Shown here piece by piece: positions 1 through 7,804 of a stretch of DNA of 64,000 bases. A program made the translations under genes and the position numbers. Below the pieces are notes generated by a model. The model did no database searches and had not been told where the DNA came from. It saw only the letters and a list, made by a program, of their open reading frames with translations. This DNA comes from a bacterium. Lineage in GTDB: Bacteria > Chloroflexota > Dormibacteria > Dormibacterales > Dormibacteraceae. Numbering within the stretch: position 1 is the stretch's first letter; each line of letters starts with the position of its first letter. The stretch spans positions 124,001 through 188,000 of the forward strand of contig SCQL01000031.1 in NCBI GenBank assembly GCA_004299235.1, written 5' to 3'.

Positions 1-532
1 CCGTCTTGAAGACCAAGTTGGGCGTCATCCCAACCAACACAGGCCAGATAAACAGCGGATAGGGCAGGGTGATCAGAAGCGAACCGACAGCGTTGGCTAG
101 ATAGAGTTGGAGGATGGTGAGGCCCTTACCCTCCCGCTTCACCATGTAGGTGCCGACCGCAGTGCCGATTGCGTAGAGACTGTTCGTGAAGAAGAAGATG
201 GGAGCCAGCGGCGTGGTCGCTGTGAGCGTACTGAAGAGGGGACTTATGACCAGGGTGATCCAACCACCCGGCAGGCCGAAGAGCGCCGGTCCGACCGCCA
301 GGGCCTGCGTGGCCGCTCCAAACAGGAAGAACGTGCCCCCGAAGATCGCCGAGTCGAGCCGCTCCGCAATGTTGAGCATGACCGCGACGACGATGCCCCA
401 CAGCACGGACGCGACGATTGTTTTCAAATCGACGCGCCAAAGCTTGAAGTCGTACGTCACGGTGCTGTACCACGGCACGCGCTCCCTGATCTGTGCCGCG
501 CCGCCCATGTCTCGAGAAGTTGTCGCCATCAT
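1..532 (-). CDS. Polytopic membrane protein, possibly an ECF-transporter S component (3' end outside window)
   Basis: An open frame runs from an ATG-ATG pair at 532/529 to the window edge, so only the first 177 residues are seen. An AGGAGG lies five bases upstream (538-543). After a polar start (about 35 residues) come at least four or five hydrophobic segments rich in Gly, Ala, Leu and Pro, with the loop motif GLPGGWIT. Size and helix layout resemble substrate-capture subunits of energy-coupling-factor importers, but no family motif proves it; another small permease is possible. It starts 52 bp after the IclR regulator on the same strand, so the two are probably cotranscribed and the regulator may control uptake of this protein's substrate. 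Confidence 0.5.
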   Translation of the reverse strand, partial: MMATTSRDMGGAAQIRERVPWYSTVTYDFKLWRVDLKTIVASVLWGIVVAVMLNIAERLDSAIFGGTFFLFGAATQALAVGPALFGLPGGWITLVISPLFSTLTATTPLAPIFFFTNSLYAIGTAVGTYMVKREGKGLTILQLYLANAVGSLLITLPYPLFIWPVLVGMTPNLVFKT

Positions 533-584
533 TCGAACCTCCTGACCCGCTAACTACGGAATGAAAGTTGGAACCGAATGGCCT

Positions 585-1526
585 CTAACCCTGCACCTCC
601 TTGCGTCTCGGTCGGCGTCGAGGCGCCGACGGTTGTCTTGGTCTCGGTTTGGACTGCAACGGGATCGACGGCCCAAGTGATTGGTTCCCGGACATATGGC
701 TTGACTTGAAGTGATCACCCAAAGGGGGGCTTACATTCGTCGCCAGAGCCGAGAGAGCTTGCGCCGTCTCCAGGACGGCGGGGATCGAGCTGTTAAGGAG
801 CTCTTGGGTCACCCGAACCGTCGGGCCGTGAACGGCGAGAGCACCCAGCAGCTGTCCCCGTGAGTTGAAGACGGGAGCTGCGACACCAACGGAACCCTGC
901 ACACGTTCGTTCCAGCTGGTCGCGTATCCCTTCTGTCGTATGAGCGCCAGCTCCTCCATATAGACACCGAGGTCGAACCGACGGCTGAATTCCTCCGGAT
1001 GCCGGCTCGCATCTTCGAATACGGCTTCAGCGAGGCCAGGGATCCCGCCGAAGGCGACCAACACCTTGCCAGCCGCACCCGCGAATAGCGGATAGGAGCC
1101 GCCAGCGCGGAGCACGTGCCGGAGCTCATGCGAGCATTCAGCGATCACTATCGGGACCCGCCTAACGCCGACCCGCACCTGTAGAGAAGTGGTCTCGTCG
1201 AGGCGATCCCGAAGCGAATTGGCGACGGGCGTCCCCAGTGATACCAGGTCGTGCCGAGACAGAAAACCACTGGCAAGCATCAGCACCCGCGGCCCCAGCT
1301 GATAGAGCTGGCTAGCCTGGTCCTTCACCAACAGGCCGTACGATTCGAGCACAGCCATTGCGCGGTGAACACTGCTGCGAGGCCAACCGAGGTGGTTTGA
1401 AAGCTCGCGCACGGTCATGGGCTGCTTCGGACCGGCCACAGTAAGCAGGACGTCTAGAGCGAGGCCAACTGGCGACGGACGCCTTCGCCTATCGGGGGTC
1501 CCTGAACCGGCTGATGCTAGGGTCAC
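585..1526 (-). CDS. IclR-family transcriptional regulator
   Basis: A winged helix-turn-helix lies in the N-terminal third (PMTVRELSNHLGWPRSSVHR), followed by the IclR effector-binding domain (for example LFAGAAGKVLVAFG and SVGVAAPVFNSRGQLLGAL). At 313 aa it is longer than the usual 250-270 because of a basic, proline-rich C-terminal tail of about 45 residues. The frame stays open upstream to 1901. An ATG at 1571 would lie on the edge of the 35-bp palindrome, so the GTG at 1526, just downstream of it, is preferred, although its ribosome-binding site is weak. It probably represses itself and the membrane-protein gene behind it. The ligand is unknown. Confidence 0.8.
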   Translation of the reverse strand: MTLASAGSGTPDRRRRPSPVGLALDVLLTVAGPKQPMTVRELSNHLGWPRSSVHRAMAVLESYGLLVKDQASQLYQLGPRVLMLASGFLSRHDLVSLGTPVANSLRDRLDETTSLQVRVGVRRVPIVIAECSHELRHVLRAGGSYPLFAGAAGKVLVAFGGIPGLAEAVFEDASRHPEEFSRRFDLGVYMEELALIRQKGYATSWNERVQGSVGVAAPVFNSRGQLLGALAVHGPTVRVTQELLNSSIPAVLETAQALSALATNVSPPLGDHFKSSHMSGNQSLGPSIPLQSKPRPRQPSAPRRRPRRKEVQG

Positions 1527-1535
1527 AAGGCTGCC

Positions 1536-1570
1536 TGCCTTAAATTGGGACGATGTCCCACTGTAAGGCA
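1536..1570. promoter_or_regulatory. 35-bp near-perfect palindrome, likely IclR operator
   Basis: The arms TGCCTTAAATTGGGAC and GTCCCACTGTAAGGCA flank a GAT spacer; 14 of 16 positions pair. The core is TGGGAC-GAT-GTCCCA. A second palindrome, GGCAT-A-ATGCC at 1567-1577, overlaps its right edge. It sits immediately before the proposed start of the IclR gene, where autoregulatory operators of this family usually lie. Confidence 0.6.
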
Positions 1571-1649
1571 TAATGCCACATCCGCAGCCTGGGGTCAATG
1601 ACACTGTCACGACCCCCCCGAGCTCTAGAAGTCCGGTCCGGGCTCGGAG

Positions 1650-1856
1650 GTGAGCGTGTTGCGTCGGGACAAGCTCGATGCCGGCGGCCGAGTCACCGTT
1701 CGCCCCTTGGGTCGGCTTCGCCACATCTACGTCAGCTACAAACGCAAGCGGCACCCAGTCACCCTCTGGTTGCCGGGCCCACCTGCGAGTCATCGCCGAG
1801 GACGGCTCATCCTGCGGGAACGGACACTCAATGCCCGCCGGAATTACCAGCCGACA
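1650..1856 (+). pseudogene. IS481-family transposase remnant (C-terminus)
   Basis: Joining two reading frames recovers the C-terminal signature of IS481-type transposases: LDAGGRVTVRPLGRLRHI in one frame, HLRVIAEDG in the next, then LRERTLNARRNYQP back in the first. These match the family pattern 'VD..G.VTLR..GRLHHI ... DLRVI...GELLRELTLDP.RDYQ'. The catalytic domain is absent and at least two frameshifts are needed, so the copy is dead. Palindromic repeats typical of an element end follow it. Confidence 0.6.
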
Positions 1857-1870
1857 CCCGCAGCCGGTCG

Positions 1871-1975
1871 GTCTACGATGTCGCGAGACATAGGGCGGCA
1901 CGAGCGCACTACGCGTGAGACAGCAGCGGGTCTACGATGTCTTGTGACAGGCTCCACCATGTCGTGAGACATGAG
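1871..1975. repeat. Three copies of an ATGTCnnnnGACAT-type palindrome
   Basis: Related units are seen at 1874-1891 (ACGATGTCGCGAGACATA), 1934-1950 (ACGATGTCTTGTGACAG) and 1957-1972 (CCATGTCGTGAGACAT). The first two are preceded by TCT. They lie directly behind the IS481-type remnant and look like ends of that element or of nested copies. Confidence 0.55.
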
Positions 1976-2163
1976 ATGGCTCCCCTTGGTGGACGCTCTT
2001 CGAACTCGTTTGCTGGCGCCGTCGGACGACATTCGGGAGCAGCTCACCGATTTCGTCCCTCGGAACCCGTCGGCGCTCAGCCCACGTGAACGTGCAGCGA
2101 ACGAACTGCGGAGCAGTGCAACTGCCATCGAAGTCCCCGATGATCTTCGATGTGCCCGCACCG

Positions 2164-2406
2164 TCAAGGTCCAGTCGGCTCTCCCGGTGGTTTCGGTGCC
2201 GACTCGACGCGGCGCTGGAAGGACGTTTCGCTGAAGAGATCAAGGTAGGGTTCATAGCTGAATACGCGGTTTCGGCGCCGCCCCGTGGTTTCGGGTAGCA
2301 GTCCGAGGGCCGACAGCCGATTGATCACCGACATGGCCGTGACCTCGCTGACGTCTAGACGTCCGGCGAGCCTGAGAGCGGAGCTAGATCCCTCCCGTGT
2401 CTCCAA
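2164..2406 (-). pseudogene. Fic-like protein remnant (C-terminal winged helix)
   Basis: The 80-residue frame has no proper start (TTG only). It encodes a winged-helix stretch, LDVSEVTAMSVINRLSALGL, then GRRRNRVFSYEPYLDLFSE. The pattern 'pTa...i..L...GiL.e.tGrkRNRvy.Y..YLdlf' is typical of the C-terminus of Fic/DUF4172-type proteins, from recall of the family. The Fic core motif HxFxxGNGR is absent from the flanking DNA. Immediately upstream another frame reads MRLLMAIGDTGG, suggesting a frameshift near 2390. It is probably a leftover of a mobile or toxin-like gene beside tRNA-Asn. Confidence 0.4.
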
Positions 2407-2555
2407 TGGCCATAAGCAGCCGCATCCGTCCGTCCTCCTACCGTTCGACGATAGCGTGGCTCAAAGGCACCTCACGGGTCAGAAGGTCATTGGCGTGACC
2501 CTCTTCTCGAGGACGACCAGATCCCAATACCTGGGGCCGTCGCGCTATCGCGAGT

Positions 2556-2630
2556 TGGCTCCGGAGCAGGGATTCGAACCCTGAACCTTGCGGTTAACAG
2601 CCGCCTGCTCTACCGTTGAGCTACTCCGGA
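2556..2630 (-). tRNA. tRNA-Asn (anticodon GTT)
   Basis: The minus strand folds as a cloverleaf: acceptor TCCGGAG pairs with CTCCGGA, the D arm is GCTC/GAGC, the anticodon loop is CTGTTAA (GTT at 2596-2598), and the T arm is CAGGG TTCGAAT CCCTG. The discriminator is G, as expected for Asn, and CCA is encoded (2556-2558). The 3' end faces the IS481 and Fic remnants, the usual side for tRNA-targeted integration. Confidence 0.95.
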
Positions 2631-2644
2631 AAAGGGTCCGTTGA

Positions 2645-2650
2645 ATTCTA
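2645..2650 (-). promoter_or_regulatory. Candidate -10 box of the tRNA-Asn promoter
   Basis: TAGAAT on the minus strand ends 14 bp before the tRNA 5' end, which suits a short 5' leader. No convincing -35 hexamer is visible at 16-18 bp spacing. Confidence 0.35.
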
Positions 2651-2926
2651 GGCGCTGAGTTCGCTTCACCGCCCAGAGCCACGGGTGCTGGGGCTTCCAC
2701 CGTAACCCCACTACAACCTGCACTCGTCTCGACGACCCGGTGTCGGCGAGCGGTCGGTGTCGCGAATCGCCCGGCACCGTAGGCCGTGGAGCACCCGGCA
2801 GGCTCTGACCGTGGTGGAGGCCACGCCGAGCACGAACCGCTGCTCGAGGTTGAGTCTCAGCCACATATTAAAAGACGCGCGCGGGAGGCGGATTGGGTAG
2901 CGGTTGGGGTGGCCATAAGTTATCGG
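2651..2926. other. Non-coding stretch between tRNA-Asn and the PAS gene
   Basis: No frame here has protein-like composition together with a plausible start. I see no repeat or strong hairpin. It probably holds only the tRNA promoter and the 3' region of the PAS gene. Confidence 0.4.
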
Positions 2927-3394
2927 TCAGTCGACGTCGAGATCAGGATCCTCCGCCAGGTTCTCCGCCATGACCAAGCGCGCGGTGTGCTCGCCGAATT
3001 CGACCGCGTGGGAGGTGATCAGAACCTGAATGATGGTGCCGTCGCGCAGGACGTGCCGCCAAGGGCCGGTTCGATCGGAGCGTGGGACGTCGGCGATCAG
3101 CTCGAGGAACTTCGGCACATCTTCCCGTGGCCGGATGTCCTTGATCGTGAGACCCAGGAATTCGTCGCGTGAGTATCCATAGCGCTCCAGGGCGGCCTGG
3201 TTGACGTCGAGGATTCGAAGCGTCTTGACGTCATAGATCCACATCGGCTGGGGGCTGTTCGCAAAGAGGGATGGGTATCCATGCTTGGAGATTCGTGCGG
3301 CCTGCTCTCCCCAGATGCGCTGTGCCAGCTCGTGCTTGATGGCGTGCGTGAGCCTGTCGCGGTCAGCAGGCGACCGACCTGATCGACTCGTCAT
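2927..3394 (-). CDS. Single-domain PAS protein
   Basis: About 155 aa. A basic helical N-terminus of roughly 50 residues is followed by a PAS fold: SLFANSPQPMWIYDVKTLRI, LDVNQAALERYGYSRDEFLG, then the PAC-like region WRHVLRDGTIIQVLITSHAV. The PAS signature 'N.aa...yGys..E' is clear. There is no kinase, GGDEF or HTH output domain, so it probably senses a ligand or mediates protein contacts. It lies near the GAF histidine kinase at 4623 and could feed that pathway, but this is inference. ATG 3394 was chosen over a GTG at 3484 because the extra residues look non-native. Confidence 0.75.
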   Translation of the reverse strand: MTSRSGRSPADRDRLTHAIKHELAQRIWGEQAARISKHGYPSLFANSPQPMWIYDVKTLRILDVNQAALERYGYSRDEFLGLTIKDIRPREDVPKFLELIADVPRSDRTGPWRHVLRDGTIIQVLITSHAVEFGEHTARLVMAENLAEDPDLDVD

Positions 3395-3585
3395 CGGCGG
3401 ATGGCTCAGTGTGACCGAGATGGCGCCCTCATGCACGCCTGCGCCGCGCCGGTCGTGGACTCGATGGAGCCGGCCTTCAGGCACGGCCCGCCCGCGGGCG
3501 AAACCGCTCTCGCTAGGGCGGAGTCACCGGCCGCCGGCCTGACCCGCGAGCCATCGGCCGGCCCAGCGGATGCCTGCCTTGCCGG

Positions 3586-3777
3586 TCAGCGCTCGGCCGC
3601 TTTGGCCGCCTCGGCCAGGATGCGCTCCTCATCGAGCCTGTGCTTGATGTCTGGGTGCGCGTCGGTGAGACAGCAGGGGCAAGCGGCGTACCAGGCGCGG
3701 AATCCGTCATCGATGCCAAGCTCTCCTCGCTGACCGCTGTCAGCGGCGTGAGTGTGCTCTCCCGCTTTCGGTTTCAT
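3586..3777 (-). CDS. Small hypothetical protein with a CPCC motif
   Basis: 63 aa. An AAAGAGGTGA ribosome-binding site precedes the ATG at 3777. The centre reads FRAWYAACPCCLTDAHPD and the C-terminus is a charged helix (LDEERILAEAAKAAER). The paired cysteines with a nearby His suggest a small metal site or redox pair. I recognise no family. Confidence 0.5.
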   Translation of the reverse strand: MKPKAGEHTHAADSGQRGELGIDDGFRAWYAACPCCLTDAHPDIKHRLDEERILAEAAKAAER

Positions 3778-3795
3778 CTCATTCACCTCTTTCAA

Positions 3796-4131
3796 CTATT
3801 CCGGCCTGTTCCGCGGCGCATTGCCGGGATCACGTCCCAACGAACCCTGAATGCGACTCTCGAGGCGCCACATCCGCTCCTCACGCCAGACAGAGTCGAG
3901 GATCGCCTCCAGCTGGGTATGGAGGTCAGGAGGCGTCTTGCCTGCGGCCGGCGCGGTTGAGACTGTCTCATTGTCCAGGCTGATGGAGTCGAGGCTGACG
4001 GCTCCGGAAAGACACGCCAGATCGCGCATCCAGCAATCCAGCAGAGCCGCCACTCGCCGCCACGGCGAGTGTTTCGTCGATCGCCTCGATTTGGATCCGT
4101 GGTCGCGAGGCTTCTGTACCAGACCCGCCAT
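3796..4131 (-). CDS. Hypothetical protein, uncertain
   Basis: A 111-residue frame with ATG at 4131, ending 18 bp before the 63-aa gene on the same strand. The C-terminal half (LHTQLEAILDSVWREERMWR) looks like an amphipathic helix and is more protein-like than the basic N-terminus. No ribosome-binding site is obvious, and a shorter form from ATG 4029 is possible. It fills the divergent region before the response regulator and may be spurious. Confidence 0.3.
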   Translation of the reverse strand: MAGLVQKPRDHGSKSRRSTKHSPWRRVAALLDCWMRDLACLSGAVSLDSISLDNETVSTAPAAGKTPPDLHTQLEAILDSVWREERMWRLESRIQGSLGRDPGNAPRNRPE

Positions 4132-4219
4132 GGGAACCAGTTTGAGAACTTGGAGGACAGGTGTCGACGTACGAAGGAGGGCGGAGAATCTACCTCAATG
4201 GTACGTGGCGTTTAACGCA

Positions 4220-4657
4220 ATGGACCGGGACACTGGTACCCGCATGGACGCACAGCGCCTGGTTTCTGCGCGGCCGGTCCGTCGAGTTCGTGTCCTGGTC
4301 GCTGACGACGACCCCACGTTCCGCGCTGCCCTCGAGTACCTGCTGAACAACACGCCGGGAGTGGAGCTGGTGGCGGCGGCGAGCGACGCCGAGGTTGCCA
4401 TCCGCGATGCCTGCCGGCTGCTTCCGGACGTCGCCATCCTGGACGTGAAGATGCCTCAGGGTGGCGGCCCCCGCGCGGCGCGTGAGATCTTGCAGTGCTC
4501 GCCGCGAACGCGCCTGATCGCCCACTCCGTCTATCGTGACGTCGACAGTGTGCGCACCATGGCGGACGCGGGTTGCGCAACTTACCTCGTGAAGGGGCTC
4601 TCGGCTATGGGAGACCTGGTCAGTGCGATTCTCCGACCGGCTGCCGGCAAAGACTGA
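4220..4657 (+). CDS. Receiver-only response regulator
   Basis: 145 aa, one CheY-like receiver domain and no DNA-binding output. Acidic pocket DDD follows strand 1 (VRVLVADDDP), the phospho-acceptor Asp is in AILDVKMP, and the switch residues are Ser in LIAHSVYRD and Lys in TYLVKG. It overlaps the following histidine kinase by 35 bp, so the two are translationally linked and probably partners. A receiver alone could be a phosphate sink, a relay intermediate or an allosteric subunit. Start is uncertain: ATG 4220 and ATG 4244 both fit; an AAGGAGG at 4173-4179 is too far upstream for either. Confidence 0.8.
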   Translation: MDRDTGTRMDAQRLVSARPVRRVRVLVADDDPTFRAALEYLLNNTPGVELVAAASDAEVAIRDACRLLPDVAILDVKMPQGGGPRAAREILQCSPRTRLIAHSVYRDVDSVRTMADAGCATYLVKGLSAMGDLVSAILRPAAGKD

Positions 4658-6407
4658 GCCAAGCAGGCGGCCCAACACGGTTTCCGACCGGTTGAAGGCC
4701 GGGCTCGATGGCGCAGCGCTGTTGCTCCTCGCGCGGCGGGCGCTTCGGCTCGACGCGATCGCGCAGTGCACCGTCGACGAAGGGTGGGTTGACGTTAAAT
4801 TGGCCGCGAAATCCCGCGCCCCCGTGTCGAGCAGCCGCACACGAACTTGGCCCGCCCTGTCCCGGATGCTCGAGGAGCAGGAGGCGCACAGCCTGGTCGG
4901 AGAGGACCACAGCTCGACAGCCGCCGCGTTGCAGCCGCTTCCAGCCGGCTCGAGCTTGGCCGCAGCTCGTGTGGACGACCGCACGGTGATCATCGCTGGA
5001 CGCCGCGGCCGGTTCACGGCCCAAGACCTCCGTGACCTGCAGCTCACGGCGACCGCAAGCGGACTCGTCCGTCGAAATCAAGACTTGCTTGCCGACCTTC
5101 GACGCGGTGCGCGTGTTTCGTCTGACACCGTTCGGGCGCTCAAACTGCGAAATCGCCAGCAGCATGCCATCGCCGAATTGGGACTCATGGCCTCGTCGGG
5201 CGGCAGTGAGGAGCAGCTCATCGAGATGGCGGTCGATCAGGTCGCTGACGTGTTGCGAGTCGAGTTCGTGAAGGTGATCGAAGCCATGCCCGGAGGCAGG
5301 ACCGCCCGAGTGCGCGCCGGCATCGGCTGGCCGGAGGGCGTCGTCGGCTCCGACATCTCGATGGCCGACATTCCGCAGGCCGCGCTGGCCATGGAAACGA
5401 ACCGCTCCGCAGTGGTGAGAAACATACAGACCGATCGCCGGTTCAAACCCTCACGGTTCCTGATCGAGCATGGAATCGTCAGCGGCATCAGCTCGGTCAT
5501 CCGCGGGAAGACGGCCCCGTTTGGCGAGCTTGGGGTTCACTCCCCCCGCCTTCGACGCTTCAGCCGAGACGACGTGAATTTCGTGCGGGCGATGGCCAAC
5601 ACCTTGGCGGAGGCCATCACGGCGCGCCGCGCCGAGACAGAGCTGCGGAGCAGCCTGCAGGCTCTGCACCGGACTGCCGAAGAGCGCCATCGCCTGATGC
5701 GTCGCCTGGTCGACGCGGTCGAAGAGGAGCGCAAGCGCATCGCCGGCGACGTTCACGACGACTACCTTCAGGTGCTCGCCGCCGTGACCCTCCGCCTGGG
5801 GGTGCTCGCCCGCCAGATCCGGGACCCGGCCCGCAAAGAGATGATCGGGGGTCTCGCTCAGACGGTCGAGACGGCTTCGAACCGGCTGCGAGGGCTGATC
5901 TTCGAGCTCCGAGCGGACGCGCTGCAGGATGGCCTGGCCGCCGCGCTGCGCTCTTATCTCGCCGAGATCTGGGAGGGCGGGCCGGTCACGTGGTCCGTGA
6001 ACGATGAGAAGTTGACCGACGATCCGCCGCCCGACCTCCGATTGGTCGCCTATCGCATCTGCCAGGAGGCGATCTCCAACGTTCGCAAGCACTCTGGCGC
6101 CAGCCGCATGGCGATCACCCTTGCCAACGTCGATGGCGGCCTCCTGGCCGGGATCGCAGACAACGGCGCAGGCTTCGATGCGAAGGCGCACCTGCGGCCC
6201 CAGCCCGGCCACCTCGGTTTGGTGGCGATGCGCGAACGAGCTGAGCTCGCAAGCGGCTGGCTCCGCGTGAAAAGTCGAATCGGCAAGGGATCGAACGTGG
6301 AATTCTGGATTCCGTTCGAAGCGGTTCCCGAACCCCCGATGCCGCGACCGGAAGCGCGGCGGGCACGGCAACGCAAGCGCAACCGCGCCGAGTCAGCGAT
6401 CGATTAG
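4623..6407 (+). CDS. Cytosolic GAF-domain histidine kinase, NarX/DegS class
   Basis: 594 aa with no membrane segment. An unassigned N-terminal third (about 170 residues) is followed by a GAF domain (about 180-330), a coiled linker, a HisKA_3 dimerisation domain with phospho-acceptor His378 in RIAGDVHDDYLQ, and a HATPase domain with N box CQEAISNVRKHS and G box IADNGAGFD. HisKA_3 kinases normally phosphorylate NarL/LuxR-type regulators. One such regulator ends head-on with a 15-bp overlap (6393), and a close paralogue lies at 14490. The cytosolic GAF suggests a small-molecule or redox signal. The upstream receiver-only protein overlaps its start. Confidence 0.88.
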   Translation: MRFSDRLPAKTEPSRRPNTVSDRLKAGLDGAALLLLARRALRLDAIAQCTVDEGWVDVKLAAKSRAPVSSSRTRTWPALSRMLEEQEAHSLVGEDHSSTAAALQPLPAGSSLAAARVDDRTVIIAGRRGRFTAQDLRDLQLTATASGLVRRNQDLLADLRRGARVSSDTVRALKLRNRQQHAIAELGLMASSGGSEEQLIEMAVDQVADVLRVEFVKVIEAMPGGRTARVRAGIGWPEGVVGSDISMADIPQAALAMETNRSAVVRNIQTDRRFKPSRFLIEHGIVSGISSVIRGKTAPFGELGVHSPRLRRFSRDDVNFVRAMANTLAEAITARRAETELRSSLQALHRTAEERHRLMRRLVDAVEEERKRIAGDVHDDYLQVLAAVTLRLGVLARQIRDPARKEMIGGLAQTVETASNRLRGLIFELRADALQDGLAAALRSYLAEIWEGGPVTWSVNDEKLTDDPPPDLRLVAYRICQEAISNVRKHSGASRMAITLANVDGGLLAGIADNGAGFDAKAHLRPQPGHLGLVAMRERAELASGWLRVKSRIGKGSNVEFWIPFEAVPEPPMPRPEARRARQRKRNRAESAID

Positions 6408-7115
6408 ACCGAGCTCGGTCGCCTTCACCACCGCCTCCAGCTTGGAATGCGCGTCGAGCTTGCCGATCAGGTTGCGCATGTGCCCGCGCAACGTCGCGTA
6501 ACCGATGCCCATTCGCTCGGCCAGGGTTCGGTTGTCCAGTCCTTCGGCGGTCAATCGCAACAGTTCCCGCTCCCGCGGGGTGAGCTTGACCATCAGGTGC
6601 CCGAACTCGCCCTGGTCCGCGACCAGCTGGGCGAGGGTGGCGCTCGGAATCAGCATCTCGCCGCCTGCCGCTCGCCGAAGGGCGGACACCGTCTCGGCCG
6701 CCGATTGCGTCTTGAGCAGGTAGCCGCGGGCGCCCGCCCGAACCGCGGCGAACAGCATGGCGGGGCTGGAGACCACACTCAGGAAGACGACCACCACCCT
6801 CTGATGCTGCTTGCGCACCAGGCGTGCGACGTCGGCGCCGGTTCCATCGGGCAACCGGAAGTCGACCAGGAGCAGGTCGGGCTGGATTTTGGGCGCCAGT
6901 GCGGCCGCATCCGCCACCGATCCGACTCGTGCGATCACGTGCATGTCGCCTTCCGCGTCGATGAGCATCGTCAGGGCCTCGGCCACCAGCTGATGGTCTT
7001 CGACCAGAAAGATGTCGATGACCTTGCCGCCGGCGCCAGGACGGGCCTTGGCGGCATCGCCGCGGGGAGCTGTCGGGCTGATCGGGCCAACCAATGGCGG
7101 AACAGGACGGGCCAC
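6393..7115 (-). CDS. NarL/LuxR-family response regulator
   Basis: 240 aa. Receiver domain from IDIFLVEDHQ with phospho-acceptor Asp in LLVDFRLPDG and Lys in YLLKTQ; C-terminal LuxR-type HTH with KLTPRERELLRLTAEGLDNRTLAERMGI. The start is probably GTG 7115, because the frame continues upstream through the mug gene and residues before that point look non-native. It ends convergently into the kinase gene, overlapping by 15 bp. It is the likely target of that kinase. Its tail (KATELGLIDR) nearly matches the regulator at 14490 (RATELGLIDP), so the two are recent paralogues and may share a kinase or target sites. Confidence 0.85.
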   Translation of the reverse strand: MARPVPPLVGPISPTAPRGDAAKARPGAGGKVIDIFLVEDHQLVAEALTMLIDAEGDMHVIARVGSVADAAALAPKIQPDLLLVDFRLPDGTGADVARLVRKQHQRVVVVFLSVVSSPAMLFAAVRAGARGYLLKTQSAAETVSALRRAAGGEMLIPSATLAQLVADQGEFGHLMVKLTPRERELLRLTAEGLDNRTLAERMGIGYATLRGHMRNLIGKLDAHSKLEAVVKATELGLIDR

Positions 7116-7201
7116 CGCCGCCAAGTCTAATGCGACCTGGTCGCGGCTATTCGAGCGGTGCCTGGAAGGTTCGAGCACCGGGCGGAAAGCTGGGCAGAGT
7201 T

Positions 7202-7777
7202 CTATCCGGGACGCATCGCATCCCGCAACCTCTCGAATTCCCGCACGGCCGCCGCCATCGGATAGTGGGCATTCAGGCCACTGGGGCCGGGCAACACCCA
7301 GACCAAGGTGCCGGCGACCAGATCCTGTTGAAGCCCGACGCGAGCTCCGGGCCGGTTGAAGGCCAGCCTGAACGCGCCCACGCCGAGGACGGCTAGCCGT
7401 GCCGGACGGTATCGGCGCACCTTGCGCCTCAGTTGCACGGCACCTTCGATCAGCTCCGTCCGGCTGAGGTCCTTGGCCGCCGCGGTGGCGCGGTCGACTA
7501 GGTTTGTCAACCCCAAACCATGGCTGAGCAGCTCGCCCTCTTCGAATGCCGTCAGCAGGCGAGGGGTGAATCCGGAGCGATGAATCGCCTTCCAGAACCT
7601 GCTGCTGGGATGCGCGAAGTGGTGGCCCACCGCTCCCGACCACAGCCCGGGGTTGATGCCGACGAACAGCAGGTCCAAGCCCGGCCCGATCACGTCCTCG
7701 ACGCGACTGTTCCAAGCTCGCTCCAGCTGCTCTGAGGTGGGCCGCCAGGTACCTGGTGGAGGATGGTCAGGCGACAC
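7202..7777 (-). CDS. mug: Mismatch-specific uracil/thymine-DNA glycosylase (Mug/TDG family)
   Basis: 191 aa, normal length. Motif 1 GINPG (FVGINPGLWSGAVGHHFAHP) and motif 2 LPGPSGLNAHY define the family. It removes uracil or thymine from G:U and G:T mispairs and ethenocytosine, starting base-excision repair in the cytoplasm. The Asn of motif 1 activates water. It ends 86 bp before the NarL-type regulator and follows folE on the same strand with a 27-bp gap, so it may be the last gene of the folE unit. Confidence 0.9.
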   Translation of the reverse strand: MSPDHPPPGTWRPTSEQLERAWNSRVEDVIGPGLDLLFVGINPGLWSGAVGHHFAHPSSRFWKAIHRSGFTPRLLTAFEEGELLSHGLGLTNLVDRATAAAKDLSRTELIEGAVQLRRKVRRYRPARLAVLGVGAFRLAFNRPGARVGLQQDLVAGTLVWVLPGPSGLNAHYPMAAAVREFERLRDAMRPG

Positions 7778-7804
7778 GGTCGCAGATCCGGTCCGAGCGG
7801 CCGC

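Noticed and set aside
1650-2406. An active insertion sequence or toxin gene
   Set aside because: The transposase part lacks its catalytic domain and is frameshifted, and the Fic-like part lacks the HxFxxGNGR motif.
2610-2864. An 84-residue minus-strand frame over the tRNA 5' end
   Set aside because: It overlaps the tRNA-Asn gene, has no ribosome-binding site and no protein-like pattern.
4198-4215. A five-codon leader-like frame before the receiver-only regulator
   Set aside because: It has an AAGGAGG about 18 bases upstream but is too short and lacks any attenuator structure to be called a leader peptide.
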